Source: Dendrophyllia cribrosa
Lineage: Eukaryota > Cnidaria > Anthozoa > Scleractinia > Dendrophylliidae
Reading direction: 5' to 3'
Assembly (NCBI GenBank): GCA_024195265.1
Contig: JAJLRJ010000014.1
Location: forward strand, 26,763,181-26,827,180
Length of the DNA: 64,000 nt
Below are positions 23,270 through 33,581 of the stretch, in pieces (position 1 is the stretch's first letter; every line of letters begins with the position of its first letter). The notes under the pieces were generated by a model that had not been told where the DNA came from, did no database searches, and worked only from the letters and a program-made list of their open reading frames with translations. A program made the position numbers and the translations under genes.

Positions 23270-23575
23270 TAGTGTGACCCAAATGGCTCATGAGGCTGGT
23301 GCTATCTCTGGTTACTGTATCAAGAAGCGACAAGGAATATTGTTACCTCCCCCCTGGCTTGGTCGCTGGTGTTCTGTAATGCTACCCCCAGTTATTGTTC
23401 AACAGCCATGTATATACCTGGTTGGAAAGAAACGGTGTCGTGGATTCTTGTCTAAAAACCACACGTGGACAATCTACCTTATTTATGAAGAAAGACAATG
23501 CGTGAAACAGTGTCTTGTCCAAGGAAACTCCACGAGAGAAATCATCTACCCAGGGCACATGATGGGACTTTGATG
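23270..23575 (-). mobile_element. SINE fragment of the 36270-36567 family
   Basis: Words actgtatcaagaagcgacaa, ggaatattgttacc, cccccctggcttgg, taccc(c)cagt, acacgtggacaatctacctt and cttgtccaaggaaactccac match the 36270-36567 SINE in order. The tRNA-like head is not preserved. A second partial copy follows at about 24570-24725. Confidence 0.65.
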
Positions 23576-23801
23576 TTAAACAACAAACAAAAATTTATTA
23601 GACATATAAACTTAAATACAGTTACCCTGCAAATTAGCAAAAACGCTATTCGAGGCAGGGAAAAGTATTGTAATTGAAAATAATAAAGGTAAGACAATAT
23701 AACAATACAGAAACTGATCTGTAGAGTTACAGATTATTTTAAAGCTTTAGATAAAATCATGATATTGGTGGCAGACCCGGGAAATAAATGAAATATGCAA
23801 A

Positions 23802-24008
23802 CTATAACAATTTCATTTGTTTAATATCACAAAGTATTTGGGGAACATCAATATAGTCATCTGTTTTCTGAAGAATCTCCAGAAGAATCTGTTTGATTTT
23901 CGATTTGAATTGAGATTTCCTTAACGATTTAAGAGATTTATGTAGTCCGTTCCATATCATAGCACCAGTTCTCGCAAATGATTTTTTCCGTTCGGGAGTA
24001 CTCAACAT
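23802..24008 (-). pseudogene. Non-LTR retrotransposon C-terminal remnant
   Basis: A 68-aa minus frame reads RKKSFARTGAMIWNGLHKSL then LKSLRKSQFKSKIKQILLEI. This is the characteristic tail of reverse transcriptases in CR1/RTE-like LINEs (a G-A-x-x-W-N motif, then an F-K-x-K-I-K helix). The rest of the element is absent. The family assignment is from pattern only. Confidence 0.6.
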
Positions 24009-24231
24009 GTTACGGGTGATCTTGCCTGTTATACGTTAAATTTATAGACTGCTACGAGCTAATCACAAAAACAAGCTCGGCGACACTGGAGCGAGCGAAC
24101 GAACCGAGGGGTTCGCATTACTTTCGCTCGCTCGGTCGATCGCCGATCGCGTATTTGCTCTCCCGCTCGACTATCCAGAGAGGGACTGCTAGCAGTCTAT
24201 TAAATTTACTGACAAAGCAACAAGCTTGTTA

Positions 24232-24543
24232 AGGCCCGTTTACACAGGCGATTTTTTGTGCAATTTTCGTCGCACTTGTGGATACAATTTTTTTCGCGCA
24301 CAAGTTGCATCTTCAAATCGCATGTGTAAACGGGCGGCGATTTCAGTGCGACTTGGGCGCGATTTGTTGCGCGATGTCGAAGAGGTTTCGAACATGTTCG
24401 AAACCTGATGCAACTTGGCGGCGATTTTTGGGAAATCAAAGGAAATGTCGCACCCGAATCGCACAGGAAATCGCCGCTAGTTTACACTTGCGACAAAAGT
24501 TGCATTGGAGAGCGCGACAAAAATCGCATGTGTGAACGGGCCT
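24232..24543. mobile_element. Harbinger-like MITE, TTA target duplication
   Basis: The termini are AGGCCCGTTTACACAGGCGA and, inverted, AGGCCCGTTCACACATGCGA. The flanks are TTA at 24229-24231 and TTA at 24544-24546. The interior is largely palindromic, with repeated gcgatttttgtcgc-like words. A 3-bp TTA duplication suggests PIF/Harbinger. The open frames inside are compositional. Confidence 0.8.
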
Positions 24544-24726
24544 TTACGGGTATTAAGATCAAAGCAACGCCTTTCTTAATGACAGTCCTGTCTACCCACA
24601 TGCACACCTGGGTGAAGAGTCAGGAGAGACAATGTTTAACACTGTCTTGTCTAAGGAAACTCCACGAGGGCTTCTACCTTTTTTGTACACTTGCTGGAGA
24701 AGAGAGATACAATGTGTAAAACGGTG

Positions 24727-25391
24727 TACCACGTGGCACTAAATTTTTGCAGGGAGTTTAATTTTGCGGATGGGTGATTTTTTTGTGTGTTTTGCGGCAA
24801 CTAATTTTTGCGATTAGGAAAGACTGATTTTTCTTTCTGGAAATTAATTTTTTGCGATTTGTAGGAAGTCGCTTTCAATTAACAACAGTTTTCGTTTTTT
24901 TTATTTGAATACGTGCAATCGAAATACAGGTGAAACAACATGCAGATGTAAAACACGTTTATCGGTGTCATTCTATTACATCTTGTCCTGGTGTGGCTGA
25001 TTGTTCTGGCAATCGATCAGCAATAACTACAGTATCACTTGATGCATGATCACCCGAGTTTATTGACGTATGAAACGTTTTTTTTTTATATATATGTTGT
25101 GGTTTAAATTTTTCTTTGGTTTAAAAATTTTCAAACCAGTTTGATTTTGATTTTCCTTTGTCTCAGATTCATTATCATAATGTGACACAAAAGAAAACGA
25201 AAATTGAACTGGTTTAAAAAATTTTAAACCAAAGAAAAATTTGAACCACAACATATATAATTTTAAAAGTGGAATAAATCTTTGCGGATAAAAATTTGGG
25301 GGGAATTTTTTGCAGGAACGTTTTTTTTTTTGCGGATCGTGAAAAAAGAACCCGCAAAAATTACCGGTCAAAACTTAGTGCCACACGGTGT
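24727..25391. mobile_element. MITE with ACCRYGTGGCACTAA termini, carrying a nested MITE
   Basis: The left end accacgtggcactaaatttt and the inverted right end accgtgtggcactaagtttt match with few mismatches. The interior repeats ttttgcggat and ttttgcgatt words. A second palindromic MITE (25093-25258) is inserted near the right end, and the whole lies within a SINE remnant whose parts continue on both sides (24570-24725 and 25392-25500). Confidence 0.7.
25093..25258. mobile_element. Palindromic MITE, complete copy
   Basis: The arms tatgttgtggtttaaatttt... and ...aaaatttgaaccacaacata are almost perfect inverted repeats of about 60 bp each, separated by a centre containing ttcattatcataatgtgaca. 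The same family occurs as a half copy at 18003-18115 and as an interrupted copy at 49304-49912. Confidence 0.85.
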
Positions 25392-26245
25392 TGTGCAAGA
25401 AAACAACAAGGCTATCTACCCATTTATAAACCTGGGTGGAGACATTGTGGAGAAGAATTTCTGGTCCCGAAAAACTACATGACTGTAGAAATCAGGCCAA
25501 AACCACAGGATCCCCGTGCGTTATATCATGCAGCCATGTTGTATTTGTTAAATCTATTTGTAGTTTGTGTTGTCAAACTGCATAGATTCATTGATTCAAT
25601 TCAGGATTATTTTTAGTGACTTTAAGAACGTTTTACTTTCTTTGCAATTCCATTAGCCTTAATTCCATTCACACAAATTTTGTGCAATAACATATCGTGA
25701 CAAATTTTCCTTGTATATATGAAGTGTTCGGCAAAGTGATAAACAACCATTTTGAATAATTTTATGATTGTTAAATAATGTTATGCCAAGTTACTAAAGC
25801 CGACATTTATCGGTCTGAATTCTTCCTATTAGCGCGTTTTCATTAAAACACTTCGTATCTTCGTTAGCCTTCGCGGCTTCCGCTCGCGAATTCAGCATCG
25901 CGTGCGCCAACAACAAGAAAACCGCCAGCTACGCAGCCTATAGGGAAGATATCAATGACGTCACCAATTGTTATTAATGTGCCAACTAGAGCCTTTTTGG
26001 CTGCCGAAACAAAGGGTTCTTTTGTTCCAGTGGCTGGCACATTTGAATAACAAAAAGAATGTTTGTAAACAGATATCTTCCCTATATCTTCGTCAGTTAT
26101 GCATTTTTGGGTACGATTCTTATTGTGCATTAAACATCTGCGAATTACACTGCAAAAGTGTCTGACGTGCGTCTCCTAAAAACGTGCAGAGGGAGTCGCG
26201 CGTGCTCGCAAAACGAGCCTCGTGCTAAGCGTCTAGTTTTCGATA

Positions 26246-26756
26246 GAACAGTTTTCAGTTGAGTGTCGTAAAACCAAAACCAAATTAATCACTCTGCCCA
26301 ATCACAACGGACGCAGACAATCCAATGAAGCAATCTGGGCCGGGTTGTTCAAAGCGCGGTTAAGCTAACCCATGGTTAGCATCAATTTTGATTCCAGTTA
26401 AATAATAAATCAATGGAGATTTTTCCAAAGTATTTTTGTCCTTTAGTTTCGTTTCTGACTTGTCTTGCATGTAACTTCTAATAAGCTTTTGAAAACACTT
26501 CTAACAAGAGAAATTAAATCCTCGGTTAAGTTTTAATCCTGGGTTAGCGTTAACCGGCTTTCGAACAACCAGGCCCAGAACTCGAAACAAATACTGGTAT
26601 TCGCGTCAAGCGCGGGAAAACGCGTGCGGGTAAGTCACCGATTGGTTTTACTTCTGATTGGTCGAGGAGTGGCGCGAGATTTTTTTGGCCAATCACAAAG
26701 CGTAGCAATGCAAAACAAAATTACTTTCGACACTCAATTGAAAACCACTCCAACTT
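26246..26756. mobile_element. MITE with GTTTTCARTTGAGTGTCG termini, carrying a nested MITE
   Basis: Left end cagttttcagttgagtgtcg; right end cgacactcaattgaaaacca. The element carries the 26337-26575 MITE inside. A solitary end of the same family (agcagttttcacttgagtgt) lies at about 47531-47580. Confidence 0.7.
26337..26575. mobile_element. MITE with GGGCCKGGTTGTTC termini
   Basis: The left end gggccgggttgttcaaagcg and the inverted right end gggcctggttgttcgaaagc continue as inverted repeat through ggttaa-cgctaaccc, about 38 bp. A decayed copy lies at 11900-12120. Confidence 0.8.
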
Positions 26757-26774
26757 GGTCGCTTTACGGAATTG

Positions 26775-29104
26775 TTAGTACAAGTCGTCCTCATCCACAA
26801 ACTCGTCCAAAGCTTCTATAATGTCCGGTCTCACCATCTGCCAGTTGATCAAATTGAATCCGGGCAAGAGAACAACAAACACAGTGACATTGTCCATGGA
26901 CTCGGCATAAAGCGCGCATTTAACAAGCCTCTCCGACAGACATTTGGCCAGCAGCCGCGCTTTTTCTTCCATTGTAAGTTCTTTCTTCCCAGAATCCTTC
27001 AGTAACTGAAACGTTTTATAATCCGGGAGAGAAAATCGGTGGTGACGTAGATATTCCATGGTGACGTCATCTATGACGACATCATCCGGGGAAGTGACGT
27101 AATTTGTATGTGTTTCGTCGCTAATATCCTGCGCTTCACTGTCGTTTGCTTGTATTATTTCGGTTTTTTCTGAAAGGTTATTTTCTGCAACACGATTGAT
27201 ATTTTGATGGTACATTGACAGCTTTTCCAAGTTCACTTCGCTCTTGCTTCGTGTCATTTCTCTTTCACTGGTTGTGAAATATCCTGTCTTTACACCAGAA
27301 CCGAAGAACGCGGTATCATCGGAATCGTTAGCTGGATCAACAACCTTTAAAAAGAGCTCTGTGCTATTTGCTGTGTCCCCTAGGTCTTCTGTGCTTGATT
27401 TTAATGTTTTTTTGTTGCGTTTCTTGCCTTCAATGATTTGCCTTTTTGCTTCCTTTCTCATCTGCCCAAAAAATCCGTTTACAAGATGGATGGTTTCTTC
27501 GTACGAGAACAACTTCCAAAATCCCCCGGAAGCAACGATAAGAAGCTGATCAGTGGGGTCTAGAGGAACGTTTTTGACACCAGGTTCATTAATAACGCAT
27601 CTCTTTAAGGCCATATCACCAATGCTACCAATGCCCCTTGTCACCCCGAGAGCACCGTTTATAAGCGCGCACTTTTCGGTCTTCACAATGACCCCGCTGG
27701 ATTTCTTCACGCGGTCGCGTTCTTTCTTATTATATAAATCATGCTTGTGGGTGAGTACTTTAATAATGTCGTTATCCCGTAACAAAACGGCGCCGACATT
27801 CCCCGCATTCGCTATGAAGCACGTGTCATGGGTCAAGACGCACGTGACTGCTGAGCAGCCACTCCATCTGCTTTGTGACCGCTCCTCTTCGGACAGCAAC
27901 AAGAGCCTTTCAGTTTTAGAAAAAGAAGTTCTAAAGGCCGCGGTGACTTGTTTTTTGGTAGGCCTTACTTGTTGTTGCGTTATAATAGCATCGAGTTCTT
28001 CCTTTAAGAAAACATGAAGATGTCGACTACACTTCTCCGCCGTGTGTTTTCCGCTGTAACCGTCGTAGATCGCGAAGAAAGCGCTGTCTGTGTTGTCAAG
28101 GAAGTTGTCCTTATAGGTGTGAACGTCCTCCATGTTTTTCCATCTCTTGTTTGCTTCTTCACAAATCCCGGCCGCTGTCGTGCAACACAAGTCAAACCCT
28201 TCACCTCTTAGTTTTATCTCTGCAATTAGAAAATAACAGGAGTTTATTTGTAAAGGAGTTCACGATTTTATTACCTTATTCTCGCTTCAGGATATAGTTT
28301 TGCAATATTTATTAGCCTTTGTTCCTTTATGAAATCGCGAAAATACAGAGGAATCCCGCCTTGATACCACGCCGTTAATACGACCTCCTTGTTGTTATAA
28401 GCATTTTTTGCATTTTTTACAAAAGCTCATACAGTCACATCCTTATCTGAAAATCCTCGTTTACTCCATTACTCCTTTAGAGTATGACCTCATTTTTATG
28501 GCCCATCGTTGGGAGATGGAGACTACGAGTAGTCCCTCATTTCTCTTAGGGATAGGCGAACAGGCAATCCCACCAATCACGCGAGCTAGAGCGATAGACG
28601 CCCCCGACGAACAGAAACGACACTCACTTCTCGTTCCGCTCCCGCGCGTCGCGGCTTTTCTCTGCGAGAGATGATTTGCGCGCTCGCTCGCGTGATTGGC
28701 TGCTCGTCTATATCTCAGAGTAAAATGAAGGACTATTATACAGGGGCAGTTAATATAATAATGCCTATTACTATTTTCCCTTCCAGTGGGATATGAGCTG
28801 ATAACCTTGTAGCAGGAGGGGACCAATCAGGGCGTGGGATTGCTCGTATTCAGGGACTTTCTGCATAATAATGCCTATTACTATCTTCCCTTCTAGTGGG
28901 ATATGAGCTAATAACCTTGGAGGGAACCAATCACAGCGTGCCGTGGGTTGCTCGTACCCGGAGCCCGTCCACAAAAACATATAAGGGAGGGATATATGCA
29001 TCGTCCGTGGCTCAGCAAAACCAGTCGCTTTTTAACCAGAAATCCTGCCGTAATTTTTTTTACAATTACAGTCACCTCTATAATAATAATAAGAAGAAGA
29101 AGAA

Positions 29105-29135
<31 letters not shown>

Positions 29136-29529
29136 AAAGTTCTTTATACACTGAGGTAGCTTATGTCACTACAAGTGGTTTTCAATAGGGTACTGTACAA
29201 AAAAATAAAAAAAATGCTAAAAATACAATAAACCTGAAATAAAACTAATTGAATCGGAATATTAAACACCTAAGAAGACTTGAATCGAAAAAACTAGAAA
29301 CTACTATTAAAATTTAAACCTGATAAGTAATGATATTCTAAACGCGTCATATGGTAGGTTTCTTATCTCCACAGGGAGGGAGTTCCAATCTAGTAAGGCA
29401 CTATTTAGGGATCTAATGGATCTAAATGGACATCTTTCCAAGATGGATAAAGCGGTTAGTTTTTAAAGAAACTGCGGTGCTGCGTAAGAGCGAACTGCTC
29501 CATAAGGGACGGACCATTTACCTTTTTTT

Positions 29530-29560
<31 letters not shown>

Positions 29561-31202
29561 GGGGGGGGGTTGCAATTACTAAACAAAAATTCCTGTAGAA
29601 GAAATTTAAGAGAAAAAAAAATCGTGCACAAGAAAGCTTGGTCTTGTTCCCGATGCTGTCTGACTGTCTCGCGCTCACGCATAAATCAAGCGAAGTAGAA
29701 CGGAAGTGTTTTTATTGCTTACGCGTGGTTGACTTTACACGTACTAGTGTTTGCTTTAACGTTGTACGTGCGATTGAGCCAGGCTTATATTAAAGTATTA
29801 AACATGATCCGAATTAATTCCAATTGAGGTGAAAAGGGCATATTGAAGTTGCTTTGAATTAGTGGGGTTACGCAAATAGAAATCACGCAACTGAAATGTA
29901 GTCGTCGACGGCAAAACGATTGCCTCAAAGTCGAAGGCCTGGTTTTCACTAGCGACACAAGTATGAGCACAAGCGAAAGCATAACAGCGCTTAAAAAATT
30001 GTCCACGTGAAAACGGGCCCGACATGTGCATAAGCGCAAGTATAAGCAAAAGGATCAATTCATGTTTTTGTCATGTTCATTTTCACTTGAGGTAAATTCA
30101 TATGCTTCCGCTTATGCTTATGCTAATGCCCATGTCGCTAGTGAGAAAACCAGGCTTATTAAATGGTTTAAGTTTTAAGTAATAAAAAAAATTATACAAA
30201 TGTACAAAGTACACAGAGTACTTCCAGGATATTTAGTTAATTAACACTTTTTCTTTGTGTTGATCTTTTGTCAGTGTGAAAGTTGAATCATCTTGAAGCT
30301 TTCAGAGTCTGTCAGGATCATTGAGTTAAGCCTCGAAGCAAAACAATTTTAAAAACTGTTTCTATGTCCACTTAAGTTAAGATATAATAGGTTAAACCAA
30401 GAAACAAACCTTCAATATTTGGATCACCAAGGCATCTCGCATCTACGTTTCCATCAAGTTCAAGCCTCAGAACCTCAAACGCGGTGTTTAATTTATGCAG
30501 ATGTTTGTCACCGAAGGGATCCTGCATGTTTCTTGAACTCGCATCTTGCTGTTGTTTGATCAAAAGTTTTCTCCTCCTGACTAAAGCGTTGATGTTTTTC
30601 GGTCTCTGATCTTGTGAGTACTTCAAAGCTTGTAACGCAGAGTGTAGATTCCGATGCCCCGACAGTCGACATATATTAATGACGTCGCCGCACTTTGTAC
30701 AAGGGATTAAAATATTGGGCAGTAAAATCGGTTCGTCTGATAACTCGCTGGATGATTCTGTGAAGAAATCGAAACTTTCTGCATCGCTGTTTTCGTGATC
30801 GTCACGTTCGCGTTCCTCTCCCCTCGCCACTTCTCTCTCCTCGCCCTCAATGTCCTCGCCAATCAACTCCATTTCTTCATCGCTTGCGCGTTTACTCGAG
30901 ATTAGATTCACCGTCACCGCCGCGTGCTCCATCTCTGAGCCGCCTGCCGTCTCTAATCCTTTCTTATTCTCCGACTCTCTGTTGTTAACGCCCCTAACCA
31001 GGGGCTTTCTTTTTGTCTTCAAAGCCTTTCTTTGTGATTGCGGCATTTTGCGGCGCCTCGCGGTATAAGTCGTGTAACCCGCGGTCGTGCGACTCAAACT
31101 CGTTTCTTGTGGCGCCTCACTTAAACTGAACCAGCGCAATACAAAACGGTTAGTTTGGATCACTCCATGTTTGGATCGATGGTAATTTAGAGTGCCAGCC
31201 AT
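26775..31202 (-). CDS. PP2D1: PP2D1-like PP2C-domain pseudophosphatase, 745 aa
   Basis: Two exons join in phase: 31202-30410 and 28219-26775. Residues 1-264 include an acidic E/D-rich stretch and a zinc-finger-like CTKCGDVINICRLSGHRNLH segment; the second exon holds a PPM/PP2C fold. Recognisable motifs: KRWKNMED (about 289-296), FAIYDGYSG (D317-G318, where active enzymes have DGHGG), SAVTCVL, IANAGNVGAVL (N replaces the conserved D at about 405), VTRGIGS, LLIVASGGFWKLFS (GG at about 496-497 replaces the metal-binding DG), and ESMDNVTVFVVLL near the end. Several metal-binding aspartates are therefore lost in an otherwise intact frame, so a catalytically dead scaffold is likely. Vertebrate PP2D1 has a similar layout (about 630 aa). 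A Ser/Lys-rich insert sits before the last motif. The initiator is ATG 31202; an apparent start at 28190 is a TTG inside exon 2 and should not be used. Confidence 0.85.
28757..28970. repeat. Tandem duplication of ~107 bp
   Basis: The word ataatgcctattactat starts copies at about 28758 and 28866. Both continue through tcccttc(c/t)agtgggatat, gagct(g/a)ataacctt, accaatca and gttgctcgta-like sequence. The two copies are about 85-90% alike by eye. Confidence 0.8.
29088..29140. repeat. (AAG)n microsatellite
   Basis: The run aagaagaagaagaataagaa and onward is a trinucleotide repeat. Lysine- or arginine-rich frames here are not genes. Confidence 0.9.
29532..29570. repeat. (GT)n then poly-G tract
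   Basis: A short tgtgtgtgtg run leads directly into about 25 G residues. Length is uncertain in any assembly. Confidence 0.9.
29937..30155. mobile_element. MITE with GCCTGGTTTTCNCACTAGCGACA termini
   Basis: Left end gcctggttttcactagcgac; inverted right end gcctggttttctcactagcg. The interior repeats gcataagcgcaag/gcttatgct words. The element is about 219 bp. Confidence 0.75.
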
Positions 31203-33581
31203 TTGTTTCAAGGATAATTGGGTGCAATGTTCAGTGAACCCAAATATTGGAACAAAGGTGGCAGAGGTTTTGTTCGGGTATTTGTCTCCCTAATTTAGAT
31301 CCAATTATCCGTGGCCTTTGAAGAAGGTGTAGTCATGGTTACGAGTTCCCACTGCGTTGTAGCTTACTAATTCTTCTGATCTTCTTTATCCTGGATTATC
31401 CAAGTACGATACTTAACGGTGTCTTTGTTTTCTTCTGGCACTGACGATTGCACCTGATAACAGGTTTTTTGTAAAAAAAAATATATCATTTATACGAACG
31501 GTTGCCGTTCCAAGAAAATTCGGAAGCGAACGACACCATCCACACAGTCCACAAACGTATAAAAAGTTTAATTATAGAACCAGCTTGTACCGCAGGTTCG
31601 TACAGCGTACTAAACAGTACCAAATAAAAGTACCTTCTAGGAGCTCCCTTGAGTGTCGTTTTGTTAATAAGCACCACCCCCGTAAGTGTTGTTTTTAGCG
31701 CCCCTTATTTTAATAGAATAAGTGCTCCATTCACCATAGCATCACAAGGATCAACGGCTGTCATTAAGGACTCATTTAGATTCCATAAATTTGCCAAACT
31801 ACCGAATAACAAAAAGTCTGGTCTTCTTTTAAGTGTCTGGACAGTTATTTCAATGTGAGAGCACAACTCCGTCAAACGCAAGATCAATTTTTTTTGGCGA
31901 TTGCAGGCTGGTCGTTCTAACTTGAAATGATTTCGGTGCAACAAGTCCGTTTTTCAGTCTTCTTCAGTTGTTCCCATCACGCTGACTTGCACGTTGTCCT
32001 GACTTTGCGAATTGTATATTTTCTGTTATTGTTTATTAAGTAACAATGCGTGTAAAAACTAGGCAATGCTCCAAAGTTCCCACGGCATTTCGCTTTCCCC
32101 TCAGGGTTGTTTAGGTTTTTCTTACTGAGAATACATCAACCTATGGACAACATGTTTTTTAAATAAAATTTACCGAAACTTTATTTTAAAGTGAAGTTTC
32201 TTTTGTGCTACAAGATTTCATCCAATCGTGAAACTCCAAAACAATGGCCAAGCAAGGCTTCTAATTTTACATGTTTTCCACATAGAATTTTGGTTGCATT
32301 AAAACTCAGAATAGTTTTCAGTAAAAGGGAACCAATTTGTAAACTAGAGAGAAATAAATGCTGACTACCTGGCTAAGTAATGGTAGATTTTCACGTTTTA
32401 GCCAATGTGGTGGACGGTTTCAACAATATCACAATTAACACCTTTCTGCATTCCTTGCCGTTAGGTTGCCAAGTTCTTACTAGGGCCATTACTTAAAGTG
32501 CTTTCTTTCCTCGCATGTTTTTGTCAAAAAACTAATAAGATCTTATCGATTTCGACAGCCCAAGCTCAGAAGCCGTGGAGAACAATAAGAATTTGCATGA
32601 GACCGAATGGTCGGGATCAAAGCAGTAAAATAAAGACAAACAAAACGACTTTCTCTGGTTTAGTTTCTTTTTTTTTTTTTTGCACCATATGTTGCAATTC
32701 TTCCAAGAACAAGGATTGTTATAACTGGGAATATTTACCTATTTTTTTAATATTGAAAACACAAACAATTAACTGAAAACAAACAGTAAAGTAGAACACC
32801 TATAAAGAAAACAGATAAAATTACAGGACCTTGAAAAAGTAATAAAAATACAAATGAATGCTAGAAACTATTAAGTAATTAGTATACATAGATAGCTGAC
32901 ACAGATAGGAATGTGATTTTATTTATCATATCGCACTATTAAAGGGGAGACCTTTGCAGAGGCAAAATTGCTGGAACGAAATTTTTCACCATGAAGCATT
33001 GCCATTTATCGTTAAAAAGCTTGGCAGTTTTGTTTTTAATTGCAATCAGTAACTTTCTGTCGTTGTTTTCTCGAAACTGTAGTTTAAACAGTGAGAAAAG
33101 TAAGGATTCTTCATGATCATCTCAGTTACATTTGTAGATGAGGTTACTTAAAAAGTTATACTTATTTAATAGAGCAACCTATTTTGTCGTGATTTTGAGT
33201 CAGTTTTATTATTTTTTTTTTATTTTCTTGACCCCCTGCCGACCGCCTGTCGTTTATTCCTTCCAAACATGAAAATTTATCTTTATCAGCTGAGTTGACA
33301 ACAACAACAACAACAACAACAACGTTAATTACGCTCCCAGCCTTTCCACTCCTCGCTCGGTTTTGCTCGCGTGGTCACATGTTATGTCACATGGTGGAAA
33401 GCGCGGGAACGGTGATTCTGGCGACTGGCTGGAGTTACGTAACGAAATGTGTTGTTGTGCTTTTAATAGCTAGCGTAACAAAAGATTTGCGAAAATTTTT
33501 CCTTCACTCCGATCGTTCTATTTGTTTTCTCGTTGCATTTCATATCAGCAATTAGTTTGGAATAACCTGAGATTTACTTTC
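31203..33581. other. Intergenic region between divergent PP2D1-like and photolyase genes
   Basis: This AT-rich 2.4-kb stretch probably carries both promoters. An (ACA)n run lies at 33297-33323. The frames at 31649-31944 and 32498-32776 show no domain. I see no complete transposon here. Confidence 0.6.

Larger units (their letters stand above)
23223..26774. other. Intergenic region between tubulin and PP2D1-like (convergent genes)
   Basis: This 3.5-kb repeat-rich stretch holds partial SINE copies (about 23270-23575, 24570-24725, 25385-25500), a LINE-like C-terminal remnant (23802-24008), a Harbinger-like MITE (24232-24543), a nested pair of MITEs (24727-25391 containing 25093-25258), a short RecQ-element-associated fragment (about 25869-25945), and another nested pair (26246-26756 containing 26337-26575). 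No host gene is supported. Confidence 0.7.
28220..30409 (-). other. PP2D1-like intron
   Basis: This 2.2-kb intron contains a tandem duplication (28757-28970), an (AAG)n run (about 29091-29138), a poly-G run (29545-29569) and a MITE (29937-30155). The open frames in it are compositional or repeat-derived. Confidence 0.75.

Noticed and set aside
24206..24535. Overlapping frames of 60-103 codons on both strands
   Set aside because: Produced by the palindromic Harbinger-like MITE and its flanks.
27244..28017. Plus-strand frames of 101 and 154 codons
   Set aside because: Antisense shadows of the PP2D1-like exon.
28190..28190. Start of the PP2C-like frame at 28190
   Set aside because: The codon is TTG and the frame continues upstream to a clean acceptor at 28219 that joins in phase to exon 1.
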